From assembly GCF_042677005.1 (NCBI RefSeq), contig NZ_JBHTIF010000001.1, positions 2,418,001 through 2,482,000 of the forward strand: a DNA stretch of 64,000 nucleotides. The letters are read 5' to 3'. The translations under genes were made by a program, and so were the position numbers. Origin of the DNA: Lysobacter_I brunescens. Its GTDB lineage: Bacteria > Pseudomonadota > Gammaproteobacteria > Xanthomonadales > Xanthomonadaceae. The stretch's first letter is position 1. Every line of letters begins with the position of its first letter. Of the stretch, positions 33,228-43,222 are shown piece by piece. The notes under the pieces are model-generated. The model did no database searches. It saw only the letters and a list, made by a program, of their open reading frames with translations, and was not told the DNA's origin.

Positions 33228-34235
33228 ATGACCCAAACGATTACCGTCATCCGTGGCGATGGCATCGGCCCCGAGATCATGGAGGCCGCCCTGTTCGTGC
33301 TCGACGCCATGAACGCCGGCCTGCAGTACGAAGAAGCCGATGCCGGCATGGTCGCCCTCGAAAAGCACGGCGAGCTGCTGCCGCAGTCGACCCTGGATTC
33401 GATCCGCCGCAACCGCATCGCGCTCAAGAGCCCGCTCACCACCCCGGTCGGCGAGGGCTTCAGCTCGATCAACGTCGAGCTGCGCAAGCGCTTCGACCTG
33501 TACGCGAACGTGCGCCCGGCCAAGTCGTTCCCGAACACCAAGTCGCGCTTCCCCTCGGGCGTCGACCTGATCACCGTCCGCGAAAACACCGAAGGCGCCT
33601 ACATCGGCGAAGGCCAGTCGTTGTCGGAAGACGGCGAAACCGCGATGCTGACCCAGAAGATCACCCGTCGCGGCTCCGAGCGCATCGTCCGGTACGCCTT
33701 CGAGCTGGCCCGCAAGACCGGCCGGAAGAAAATCACCGTGGTCCACAAGGCCAACATCCTGAAGTCGACCTCGGGCCTGTTCCTGCGCACCGCGCGCGTC
33801 GTCGCCGCGGAGTATCCGGACATCCAGTGCAACGAGATGATCGTGGACAACACCTGCATGCAGCTGGTGATGCGTCCCGAGCAGTTCGACATCATCGTCA
33901 CCACCAATCTGTTCGGCGACATCATCTCCGACCTCTGCGCCGGTCTCGTCGGCGGCCTGGGCCTCGCCCCGGGCGCCAACATCGGCACCGAGGCGGCGAT
34001 CTTCGAAGCCGTGCACGGCTCGGCCCCGGATATCGCCGGCAAGGGCCTTGCGAATCCCTGCGCGCTGCTGCTCGCAGTCGGCCAGATGCTCGATCACATC
34101 GGCCAGCCGGAGAACGCCACGCGCCTGCGCAACGCGATCGTCGCCACGCTGGAAGCGAAGGATTCGGTGACCCCGGACCTGGGCGGCGAGGGCAACACGA
34201 TGTCGTTTGCCAGGGCGATCGCCAGCCGGCTCTGA
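33228..34235 (+). CDS. icd: Isocitrate dehydrogenase, NAD-dependent type
   Basis: This 335-residue enzyme is a beta-decarboxylating dehydrogenase that oxidises isocitrate to 2-oxoglutarate. Motifs are IRGDGIGPEI (8-17), the isocitrate-contact segment VRPAKSFPNTKSRF with Ser100, VRENTEGAYIGEG (about 117-129), and the metal-binding LFGDIISDLCAGLVGGLGLAPGANIG region (Asp residues). The short length and the HGSAPDIAGKGLANPCA stretch fit the NAD-linked homoisocitrate/isocitrate group typical of Xanthomonadaceae. It has its own long leader and an intrinsic terminator. Confidence 0.9.
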   Translation: MTQTITVIRGDGIGPEIMEAALFVLDAMNAGLQYEEADAGMVALEKHGELLPQSTLDSIRRNRIALKSPLTTPVGEGFSSINVELRKRFDLYANVRPAKSFPNTKSRFPSGVDLITVRENTEGAYIGEGQSLSEDGETAMLTQKITRRGSERIVRYAFELARKTGRKKITVVHKANILKSTSGLFLRTARVVAAEYPDIQCNEMIVDNTCMQLVMRPEQFDIIVTTNLFGDIISDLCAGLVGGLGLAPGANIGTEAAIFEAVHGSAPDIAGKGLANPCALLLAVGQMLDHIGQPENATRLRNAIVATLEAKDSVTPDLGGEGNTMSFARAIASRL

Positions 34236-34278
34236 GCCGCAGCTGTCGGCCTGCAGGCAGATTGAGCCGCAGGCAATG

Positions 34279-34305
34279 AAAAAGGGCGCCGATGGCGCCC
34301 TTTTT
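34279..34305. terminator. Bidirectional intrinsic terminator, icd / BI-1
   Basis: GGGCGCC, GAT, GGCGCCC with five A residues on one side and five T on the other, lying between the convergent ends of icd and the Bax-inhibitor-1 gene. Confidence 0.93.
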
Positions 34306-34327
34306 CCTGGGTGAAGCACGCTGCCGG

Positions 34328-35092
34328 TCAGTCGCGCAGCTTGGCCAGCAGGCGCAGGAATTCCACGTACAGCCACACCAGCGTGACCATCAGGCCGAAG
34401 GCGCCGAACCACTCCATGTACTTCGGTGCGCCGGCTTCGACGCCGCTTTCGATGAAGTCGAAATCCAGCACCAGGTTCAGCGCCGCGATGACCACGACGA
34501 ACAGGCTGAAGCCGATGCCGATGATCCCCGACTCGTGGATGTAGGGCACCTTGATGCCGAACAGACCGAGCACGAACGAGGCCAGGTAGATCAGAAAGAT
34601 GCCGCCGGTCGCCGCCGCCACGCCGAGCTTGAAGTTCTCGGTCGCCTTGATCAGGCCGGAGCGATAGGCGAACAGCAGCGAGAACAGCGTCCCGAAGGTC
34701 AGCATCACCGCCTGCATCACGATGCCCGGGTAGCGGGCTTCGAAGAACGCCGAAATCGCGCCGAGGAACAGGCCTTCGACCAGCGCGTAGGCCGGGGCGA
34801 GGACCGGGGACCATTCCTTCTTGAACACGGTGATGAGCGCCAGCACGAAACCGCCGATGCCGCCGCCGAGGATGTACAGCATCGCGCCCGGTGCGAGCTG
34901 CGGGCCGTCCGGCGTCTGCACGACGGCCTGCGACCACGAAAAGGCTGCGGTGAGGGTGAGCATCAGCAGCATCAGCCCGGTCTTGTTGACCGTGCCGTTG
35001 AGCGTCATCGCATTCGCACTGCCGGGATAGACGGTGCCGCTGCTGAGGTCGAGGAACGTCGAATCCTTCAGAACCGGATTGCCGCTGCGCAT
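34328..35092 (-). CDS. Bax inhibitor-1 / YccA-like multipass membrane protein
   Basis: This 254-residue integral membrane protein has seven predicted membrane segments from about residue 38 to 245 and the BI-1 family core (GLILG-like KTGLMLLMLTLTAAFSW, then FVLGLFGIKVPYIHESGIIGIGFSLFVVVIAALNL). Bacterial members include YbhL and YccA; YccA modulates the FtsH protease and some act as calcium leak channels. The start ATG at 35092 gives MRSGNPVLKDSTF, typical of the Xanthomonas form. It is monocistronic and convergent with icd. Confidence 0.87.
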   Translation of the reverse strand: MRSGNPVLKDSTFLDLSSGTVYPGSANAMTLNGTVNKTGLMLLMLTLTAAFSWSQAVVQTPDGPQLAPGAMLYILGGGIGGFVLALITVFKKEWSPVLAPAYALVEGLFLGAISAFFEARYPGIVMQAVMLTFGTLFSLLFAYRSGLIKATENFKLGVAAATGGIFLIYLASFVLGLFGIKVPYIHESGIIGIGFSLFVVVIAALNLVLDFDFIESGVEAGAPKYMEWFGAFGLMVTLVWLYVEFLRLLAKLRD

Positions 35093-35163
35093 GGGAACTC
35101 CTGAGTGTGTGTGTCGTACGGTCGAAGCGCCAAGCATACCCATTCGCGATGTCGTCCGCCGCG

Positions 35164-35192
35164 TTGACATCCCGCGCCGACATTCGCAAAAT
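35164..35192 (+). promoter_or_regulatory. Strong sigma-70 promoter for the tRNA cluster
   Basis: TTGACA (perfect -35), a 17-base spacer and CAAAAT, followed by a GC-rich discriminator (AGCGGGCC), as expected for growth-rate-controlled tRNA transcription. It is 49 bases before tRNA-Pro. Confidence 0.75.
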
Positions 35193-35240
35193 AGCGGGCC
35201 GGCTGGATTGCGGGCACCCGCATCAGTCGCCGCTCGACGG

Positions 35241-35317
35241 CGGGGTATAGCGCAGTCTGGTAGCGCGCCTGCTTTGGGAGCAGGATGTCGGGGGTTCGAA
35301 TCCCTCTACCCCGACCA
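35241..35317 (+). tRNA. tRNA-Pro (TGG)
   Basis: The 77-base cloverleaf has acceptor CGGGGTA/TACCCCG and discriminator A. The anticodon loop TTTGGGA reads TGG, and the T-arm is GGGGGTTCGAATCCC. CCA is encoded. It is the first gene of a five-tRNA cluster. Confidence 0.97.
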
Positions 35318-35416
35318 CTTCCGGCTCGCGCCGGCAAGGCTCCCGTCGGCGCGCTTCCGTCAGCCAGGCACGCCCGCCGGCGTGCCCCGTTCGTCCGATC
35401 GGCTATCCAGCGCATT

Positions 35417-35493
35417 GCGCCCGTAGCTCAACCGGATAGAGCACCGGCCTTCTAAGCCGGCGGTTGCAGGTTCGAGTCCTGCCGGGCGCGCCA
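35417..35493 (+). tRNA. tRNA-Arg (TCT)
   Basis: Acceptor GCGCCCG/CGGGCGC. The anticodon loop CTTCTAA between CCGGC and GCCGG gives TCT. T-arm is GCAGGTTCGAGTCCTGC, and CCA is encoded. It reads the AGA and AGG codons, which are rare in this genome. Confidence 0.97.
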
Positions 35494-35610
35494 ATGCTGC
35501 ATGTGGTTCGCGACACAGGATTTCAGCGCATGGCAGGACGCCGTGCGGCGGATCGCCCGGAATGGGCCGCTTCGCAGGAAGCGCACCGCAGGTGATACCA
35601 GGTTTCAATG

Positions 35611-35687
35611 GTGGCTGTAGCTCAGTTGGTTAGAGTACCGGATTGTGATTCCGGTTGTCGGGGGTTCGAGTCCCCTCAGCCACCCCA
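35611..35687 (+). tRNA. tRNA-His (GTG)
   Basis: Acceptor GTGGCTG/CAGCCAC. The anticodon loop TTGTGAT gives GTG. The discriminator C73 can pair with the G at 35610, the G-1 identity element of tRNA-His. CCA is encoded. Confidence 0.97.
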
Positions 35688-35749
35688 TATCGAGAATGTC
35701 GTTCTTGTTCGTCGAACGCCTCGCATCTTTCCCGTGAATCACGGGGTGC

Positions 35750-35779
35750 TTGTCGAAGACCCGAAGAATGCGGTATTCT
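35750..35779 (+). promoter_or_regulatory. Possible internal promoter for tRNA-Lys
   Basis: TTGTCG, an 18-base spacer and TATTCT end 9 bases before the mature 5' end of tRNA-Lys. It is plausible as an extra promoter within the tRNA cluster but would leave almost no leader. Confidence 0.35.
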
Positions 35780-35788
35780 TTCCAGATC

Positions 35789-35864
35789 GGGCCGTTAGCT
35801 CAGTTGGTAGAGCAGTTGACTCTTAATCAATAGGTCCAAGGTTCGAATCCTTGACGGCCCACCA
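35789..35864 (+). tRNA. tRNA-Lys (CTT)
   Basis: Acceptor GGGCCGT/ACGGCCC. The anticodon arm GTTGA-CTCTTAA-TCAAT gives CTT. T-arm is CAAGGTTCGAATCCTTG, and CCA is encoded. A terminator follows 8 bases later. Confidence 0.96.
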
Positions 35865-35872
35865 GATCAGCA

Positions 35873-35897
35873 ACGCCCGGCTTCGGCCGGGCGTTTT
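35873..35897 (+). terminator. Intrinsic terminator between tRNA-Lys and tRNA-Leu
   Basis: ACGCCCGGC, TTCG, GCCGGGCGT and a TTTT run directly after tRNA-Lys. tRNA-Leu, 32 bases further, therefore depends on read-through or its own promoter. Confidence 0.88.
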
Positions 35898-35928
35898 GCT
35901 TTGAGCGCCCCGGTCGCCCGGGGCCGAT

Positions 35929-36013
<85 letters not shown>

Positions 36014-36123
36014 CCTCAGGGATGGGCCCGCACCGAGACCTGTGTGACCGGATCGTGCATCCGGTCGGGGTTGTGCCCTGAAACTGGCGGCCGGCCGCGT
36101 AATCCGCCAAACTATCCCGTTCC

Positions 36124-36146
36124 ACCGGGGCCCTGGCCCCGGTTTC
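36124..36146 (+). terminator. Hairpin after the tRNA cluster
   Basis: ACCGGGGCC, CT, GGCCCCGGT and a short TTTC tail, 110 bases past tRNA-Leu and 90 bases before tig. It probably separates tRNA transcription from tig. Confidence 0.6.
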
Positions 36147-36235
36147 GCCCGAGGGTCCTTCGAGGCCCGGGCGCCCCATCCACCTTCACCAATTTTCGGG
36201 CCGCGGACACGCGCGCGGCTGCAGGAGTCGCCAGC

Positions 36236-37540
36236 ATGCAAGTTTCAGTCGAATCCGTGGGCAATCTCGAGCGCCGCATGACCCTGCGCGTGCCGGCCGA
36301 GAGCGTCGAAGGCCAGGTCGGTGGTCGTCTGCGGGAGATCGCGCGCACCGCCCGCATCAAGGGCTTCCGTCCCGGCAAGGTGCCGTCCAAGGTCATCGAG
36401 CAGCGCTTCGGCGCGCAGGTCCGTGGCGAGATCCTCGACGACCTGCTGCAGGAAGGCTTCGAGCGCGGCGTGCGCGAGAACGAACTGCGTGTCGCCGGCG
36501 CTCCGCGCATCGAGCCGTCGGCCGAGGCGGGCGAGGGCGAGATGGCCTTCGTGGCGTCCTTCGAAATCGTCCCGGACTTCGGCGACATCGACGTCACCAA
36601 GCTGCAGGTCGTGCGCCACACCGCGGACGTCACCGAAGACGACATCGATCGCATGATCGAGAACCTGCGCCTGCAGCGTCGCAGCTGGACCCTGGTCGCC
36701 CGCCCGGCCCAGGCCGGCGATGCGGTCGATCTGGAAACCTGGTCGGTCGTCGACGGTGAGCGCCTGCCGCCGGAAGGCGCCGAGCGCGGCGTCACAGTGA
36801 TCGGCACCGGCGGCATGTATCCCGAGATCGAGAACGCGCTGGTCGGCATGAGCGCCGGCGACGAGAAGACCGTCACCGTCGATTTCCCGGCCGATTGGCG
36901 CGTCCCGCAGCTGGCCGGCAAGAAAGCCGAGGTGTCGGTCAAGATCGAACAGATCTCCGAAGCCCATCTGCCCGACGCCGACGCCGACTTCATCAAGAGC
37001 TTCGGCGTGAAGTCGGGCGACATGGCGCAGTTCCGCGTCGAAATCCGCAACAACCTCGAGCGCGAGCTCAAGGGCGCGCTGATGAACCGCCTGCGTCGCG
37101 AGGTCGGCGAGCAGCTGATCGCCGCCTATGCCCACGTTGAAATGCCGCCGCGTCTGGTCGAGAACGAGGCGCGCGCCATCGTTGCCCAGACCGTCGAGCA
37201 GTCCCGTCGCCAGGGCCGCCAGGTCGAAGCGCCGGCCGATGCCTGGCGCGAAGTGCTTGAACCGGCCCGCAAGCGCATCACCGTCGCCCTGCTGGTCGGC
37301 GAGATCGCCCGCCGCAACAGCCTGACCCTCGACCCGAAGCGCGTGAACGAAACGCTGCGTCTCATCGCGTCGACCTACGAAGAGCCGCAGCAGGTCATTG
37401 ATTTGTACCGCAACGACCGCCAGCTCATGTCGGGCCTGCAGAACCGCGTGATGGAAGAGCAAGTGATCGACTGGATCGCCGAGCGCGCCACCCATACCGA
37501 CCATCCGCTCAGCTTCCAGGAAGCCATCGCGCCGCTGTAA
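36236..37540 (+). CDS. tig: Trigger factor (ribosome-associated chaperone)
   Basis: This 434-residue chaperone binds at the ribosome exit tunnel. The N-terminal ribosome-binding domain (1-~115) includes the signature IKGFRPGKVPSKVIEQRFG (about 41-59; the usual docking motif is GFRxGKxP). The middle FKBP-like domain (about 150-245) is divergent: after VDGE the usual FEGG is replaced by RLPPEGAER, so prolyl isomerase activity may be weak. The long helical C-terminal arms follow. AGGAG precedes the ATG by 9 bases. It heads the tig-clpP-clpX-lon-hupB order. Confidence 0.96.
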   Translation: MQVSVESVGNLERRMTLRVPAESVEGQVGGRLREIARTARIKGFRPGKVPSKVIEQRFGAQVRGEILDDLLQEGFERGVRENELRVAGAPRIEPSAEAGEGEMAFVASFEIVPDFGDIDVTKLQVVRHTADVTEDDIDRMIENLRLQRRSWTLVARPAQAGDAVDLETWSVVDGERLPPEGAERGVTVIGTGGMYPEIENALVGMSAGDEKTVTVDFPADWRVPQLAGKKAEVSVKIEQISEAHLPDADADFIKSFGVKSGDMAQFRVEIRNNLERELKGALMNRLRREVGEQLIAAYAHVEMPPRLVENEARAIVAQTVEQSRRQGRQVEAPADAWREVLEPARKRITVALLVGEIARRNSLTLDPKRVNETLRLIASTYEEPQQVIDLYRNDRQLMSGLQNRVMEEQVIDWIAERATHTDHPLSFQEAIAPL

Positions 37541-37582
37541 GGTTCCGTCTCCCGGCGGCATCGCTCAAGACGGTTCCGCCCC

Positions 37583-37605
37583 GGTCCGCGCGCATCGCGC
37601 GGACC
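37583..37605 (+). other. Perfect hairpin between tig and clpP
   Basis: GGTCCGCGCG, CAT, CGCGCGGACC is a 10-bp stem 24 bases before clpP with no T run. It may be an RNA processing or stability element rather than a terminator. Confidence 0.5.
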
Positions 37606-37628
37606 TCCCCCACAAAGACAGGTGTCAC

Positions 37629-38255
37629 GTGAGCATGGAAACCAAAGCCCTGAACCTCGTGCCGATGGTGGTCGAACAGACCAGCCGCGGCGAGCGCGCC
37701 TACGACATCTACTCCCGGCTGCTCAAGGAGCGCGTGATCTTCCTGGTCGGCGGGATCGACGACTACATGGCGAACGTCATCGTCGCCCAGCTGCTGTTCC
37801 TCGAAGCCGAAAATCCCGAGAAGGACATCAGCCTGTACATCAATTCGCCGGGCGGCATCGTCACGGCGGGCATGGCGATCTACGACACCATGCAGTTCAT
37901 TAAGCCGGATGTGAGCACGATCTGCGTCGGCCAGGCCGCCTCGATGGGCGCGCTGCTGCTGTCGGCCGGTGCCAAGGGCAAGCGTTACGCCCTGCCGAAC
38001 TCCCGCGTGATGATCCACCAGCCGCTCGGCGGCTTCCAGGGCCAGGCCACGGACATCGACATCCATGCCCGCGAGATCCTGGGCATGAAGCAGCGCCTGA
38101 ACGAGATCCTGTCCAGCCACACCGGACAGGCGATCGACACCATCGCCCGCGACACCGAACGCGACAATTTCAAGAGCGCCGAGGCCGCCCGCGACTACGG
38201 TCTGGTCGACCACGTCCTCGAGCGCCGGCCGGAAGAATCGATTCAGCCGGCCTAA
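37629..38255 (+). CDS. clpP: ATP-dependent Clp protease proteolytic subunit
   Basis: This 208-residue serine peptidase forms the 14-mer chamber that ClpX or ClpA feeds. The catalytic triad is Ser105 in GQAASMGALLLSAG, His130 in VMIHQPLGG and Asp179 in RDTERDNF. INSPGG (71-76) is the oxyanion/strand motif. The first possible start is a GTG at 37629; an ATG two codons later (37635) is equally likely. It is followed by clpX after about 100 bases. Confidence 0.97.
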   Translation: MSMETKALNLVPMVVEQTSRGERAYDIYSRLLKERVIFLVGGIDDYMANVIVAQLLFLEAENPEKDISLYINSPGGIVTAGMAIYDTMQFIKPDVSTICVGQAASMGALLLSAGAKGKRYALPNSRVMIHQPLGGFQGQATDIDIHAREILGMKQRLNEILSSHTGQAIDTIARDTERDNFKSAEAARDYGLVDHVLERRPEESIQPA

Positions 38256-38298
38256 GTGATTGATTCATAAAAGCATGGAATTCCGCCCCGGATCGCGC

Positions 38299-38326
38299 TT
38301 GCGGCCCGGGGCGTGGATGCTATCCT
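38299..38326 (+). promoter_or_regulatory. Candidate promoter for clpX
   Basis: TTGCGG, a 16-base spacer and TATCCT preceded by TGC (extended -10), 32 bases before the clpX start. This would allow clpX expression apart from clpP. Confidence 0.4.
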
Positions 38327-38357
38327 CCCGATACCAGCGAAAGAAATCGACAGCAGC

Positions 38358-39638
38358 ATGAGCGAAGACCGGCAAGGCCGCAGCGGCGACAGCAACAAAA
38401 TCCTGTATTGCTCGTTCTGTGGCAAAAGTCAGCACGAAGTCCGCAAGCTCATCGCGGGCCCGAGCGTGTTCATCTGCGACGAATGTGTCGAGCTGTGCAA
38501 CGACATCATCCGCGAGGAACTCGAGGAGAAGGCGCAGGCGACCCGCAGCCACCTGCCGAAGCCTCGCGAGATCCTGGAGGTGCTCGACCAGTACGTGATC
38601 GGGCAGTCGCGCGCCAAGAAGACCCTGGCCGTCGCGGTCTACAACCACTACAAGCGCATCGAGAGCCGTCAGAAGAACGACGACATCGAGCTGGCGAAGT
38701 CCAATATCCTGCTCATCGGCCCGACCGGCTCGGGCAAGACCCTGCTGGCCGAAACGCTGGCGCGTTTGCTCAACGTGCCGTTCACGATCGCCGATGCGAC
38801 CACGCTGACCGAAGCCGGCTACGTGGGCGAGGATGTCGAGAACATCATCCAGAAGCTGCTGCAGAAGTGCGACTACGACGTCGAGAAGGCGCAGCAGGGC
38901 ATCGTCTACATCGACGAAATCGACAAGATCTCGCGCAAGAGCGAGAACCCGTCGATCACCCGCGACGTGTCCGGCGAAGGCGTGCAGCAGGCGCTCCTCA
39001 AGCTGATCGAAGGCACCGTCGCCAGCGTGCCGCCGCAGGGCGGACGCAAGCATCCGCAGCAGGAATTCCTGCAGGTCGACACGCGCAACATCCTGTTCAT
39101 CGTCGGCGGCGCGTTCGCGGGCCTGGACAAGATCATCCAGCAGCGCAGCACCGAGGCCGGCGGTATAGGTTTCGGCGCCAAGCTCAAGAGTGCGGAGCGC
39201 AAGGCGGATGTCAGCAAGGTCCTGTTCGATGTCGAGCCGGAAGACCTGATCAAGTTCGGCCTGATCCCCGAGTTCGTCGGCCGCCTGCCGGTGGTCGCGA
39301 CCCTGGAGGAGCTGGACGAGACTGCACTCATCAAGATCCTGACCGAGCCCAAGAACGCGATCAGCAAGCAGTTCCGCAAGCTCTTCGAGATGGAGGGTGT
39401 CGAGCTGGAATTCCGCCAGGACGCGCTCATGGCCATCGCCCGCAAGGCGCTCAAGCGCAAGACCGGCGCGCGCGGCCTGCGCACGATCGTCGAATCGGTC
39501 CTGCTGGACACGATGTACGACCTGCCGTCGCTGGAGAACGTCAGCAAGGTGGTGGTCGACGAGTCGGTGATCGAGCACAAGTCCGAGCCCTACCTGATCT
39601 ACCAGACGCCGCCGAACAAGGTCGCGTCCGCCGAGTAA
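38358..39638 (+). CDS. clpX: ATP-dependent Clp protease ATP-binding subunit ClpX
   Basis: This 426-residue AAA+ unfoldase has an N-terminal zinc-binding domain with Cys18, Cys21, Cys40 and Cys43. Walker A is GPTGSGKT (121-128), Walker B is IVYIDEIDK, the pore loop is the GYVGEDVE region, the ClpP-docking IGFGAKL-type loop is IGFGAKL (about 273-279), and sensor II lies in TGARGLRTIVE. It feeds tagged proteins (e.g. ssrA) to ClpP. The start ATG is chosen to give MSEDRQGRSG before the zinc domain. Confidence 0.98.
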   Translation: MSEDRQGRSGDSNKILYCSFCGKSQHEVRKLIAGPSVFICDECVELCNDIIREELEEKAQATRSHLPKPREILEVLDQYVIGQSRAKKTLAVAVYNHYKRIESRQKNDDIELAKSNILLIGPTGSGKTLLAETLARLLNVPFTIADATTLTEAGYVGEDVENIIQKLLQKCDYDVEKAQQGIVYIDEIDKISRKSENPSITRDVSGEGVQQALLKLIEGTVASVPPQGGRKHPQQEFLQVDTRNILFIVGGAFAGLDKIIQQRSTEAGGIGFGAKLKSAERKADVSKVLFDVEPEDLIKFGLIPEFVGRLPVVATLEELDETALIKILTEPKNAISKQFRKLFEMEGVELEFRQDALMAIARKALKRKTGARGLRTIVESVLLDTMYDLPSLENVSKVVVDESVIEHKSEPYLIYQTPPNKVASAE

Positions 39639-39691
39639 GCCCGCCCATTCGCGAGGCTTCCCATGCGCGGCTCGCCTTCTGGCGGGCCGCG

Positions 39692-39720
39692 CTTGCATCC
39701 AGACCCGCAGACCCCCATAA
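39692..39720 (+). promoter_or_regulatory. Heat-shock (sigma-32) promoter candidate for lon
   Basis: CTTGCA, 15 bases, then CCCCAT followed by AA, close to the sigma-32 consensus CTTGAA-N13-17-CCCCATnT. It is about 50 bases before the lon start, as for E. coli lon. Confidence 0.6.
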
Positions 39721-39771
39721 GGTGGCTATCGGCCGCGCCGTTGCGCTGTGCCACCCCACAGGAGACGCCCC

Positions 39772-42252
<2,481 letters not shown>

Positions 42253-42264
42253 TCGTCGGACGGA

Positions 42265-42288
42265 CGGATGGCCGCAGTCGGCCATCCG
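42265..42288 (+). terminator. Hairpin after lon
   Basis: CGGATGGCCG, CAGT, CGGCCATCCG is a perfect 10-bp stem 12 bases after the lon stop. A T-rich stretch starts about 15 bases later, so it is a likely but not classical terminator. Confidence 0.6.
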
Positions 42289-42330
42289 CTCCGTTCATGC
42301 GTTTTTCCCTGGTTTTTCCGGGGTTTTTTC

Positions 42331-42359
42331 TTGCGCGGGGTCACCCCCGCTGGTATAAC
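42331..42359 (+). promoter_or_regulatory. Sigma-70 promoter of hupB
   Basis: TTGCGC, a 17-base spacer and TATAAC with TGG directly before it (extended -10), 137 bases before the start of hupB. Confidence 0.7.
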
Positions 42360-42495
42360 GGACGCCTGTTGACGCAGGAAAAGTCCGCGTCTTTTCGACG
42401 CCGAATGCAGGGAGTCGCGTTCCCGCCGACAGCAATCGCGTGGCATCCACGCCTCATTCTTCCTTCCTCACACCATACCCACGGGAGTTTTCAAC

Positions 42496-42768
42496 ATGAA
42501 CAAAGCCGAGCTTATCGACGCGATCGCCGCCGGTGCCGAGCTGTCCAAGGCCGATGCCGGGCGCGCGCTCGATGCCACGGTCGCCGCCATCACCCAGGCG
42601 CTGAAGAAGGGCGAGACCGTGACCGTGATCGGCTTCGGTTCCTTCGTTGTCCGCGAGCGCGCCGCCCGCACCGGCCGCAACCCGAAGACCGGTGGCGAAC
42701 TGCAGATCCCGGCGTCGAAGAATCCGGTCTTCAAGGCTGGCAAAGCGCTCAAGGATGCCGTAAACTAA
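42496..42768 (+). CDS. hupB: DNA-binding protein HU-beta
   Basis: This 90-residue nucleoid protein bends DNA and stabilises repair and replication complexes. It has the full HU fold: dimerising helices (MNKAELIDAIAAGAELSKADAG), the GFGSFVVRERAARTGRNPKTG arm with the DNA-contacting RNPKTG tip (about 61-66) and the NPVFKAGKALKDAVN end. CACGGGAG precedes the ATG. Location directly after lon is conserved in many gammaproteobacteria. tRNA-Val starts 16 bases after the stop and is likely on the same transcript. Confidence 0.98.
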   Translation: MNKAELIDAIAAGAELSKADAGRALDATVAAITQALKKGETVTVIGFGSFVVRERAARTGRNPKTGGELQIPASKNPVFKAGKALKDAVN

Positions 42769-42784
42769 TTGGCTCTTCCCGTTG

Positions 42785-42859
42785 GGGTGCTTAGCTCAGC
42801 GGTAGAGCGTCTCCTTTACACGGAGAGGGTCGGGGGTTCGAAACCCTCAGCACCCACCA
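42785..42859 (+). tRNA. tRNA-Val (TAC)
   Basis: Acceptor GGGTGCT/AGCACCC. The anticodon loop TTTACAC gives TAC. T-arm is GGGGGTTCGAAACCCTC, and CCA is encoded. There is no terminator between it and hupB. Confidence 0.97.
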
Positions 42860-42901
42860 CAAAGAGTTCGAAGTGATTGAAAAGAATTTCTGCAAAGAAC
42901 T

Positions 42902-42931
42902 TCCCATCGGTCACGAAAAGGCGCTAAAATG
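42902..42931 (+). promoter_or_regulatory. Promoter for tRNA-Asp
   Basis: TTCCCA, an 18-base spacer and TAAAAT, followed by the GC-rich discriminator GCGCGCC, 25 bases before tRNA-Asp. The discriminator is typical of stringently controlled stable-RNA promoters. Confidence 0.55.
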
Positions 42932-42955
42932 CGCGCCATCGCAGGGTCAAATGCG

Positions 42956-43031
42956 GAGTGGTAGTTCAGTCGGTTAGAATGCTGGCCTGTCACGCCGGAG
43001 GTCGCGGGTTCGAGTCCCGTCCACTCCGCCA
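42956..43031 (+). tRNA. tRNA-Asp (GTC)
   Basis: Acceptor GGAGTGG/CCACTCC. The anticodon loop CTGTCAC gives GTC. T-arm is CGCGGGTTCGAGTCCCG, and CCA is encoded. It is followed by an intrinsic terminator. Confidence 0.97.
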
Positions 43032-43065
43032 ATCCCTGGGAATTCTCCGCGCAAGCGGACGCAAA

Positions 43066-43088
43066 GGCACCGGAAACGGTGCCTTTTT
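43066..43088 (+). terminator. Intrinsic terminator after tRNA-Asp
   Basis: GGCACCG, GAAA, CGGTGCC and five T residues. Confidence 0.93.
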
Positions 43089-43222
43089 CGTGTCCGGCGT
43101 CTGGAAATCGCGACATGCCGGTCGCCTGCCGTCCCTTCTTCCCCTCCCGAAAGCGTGCCGGGGGTGTTGCAGGCGCCCGCTCAGGCTACACTTGGCGGCT
43201 CCTCTTACGGCTCCGTTCGCCA

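Noticed and set aside
32340..35189. 949-codon minus-strand frame spanning grxC, icd and the BI-1 region
   Set aside because: It crosses a bidirectional terminator and is antisense to well-supported genes. It overlaps the real BI-1 gene in a different frame.
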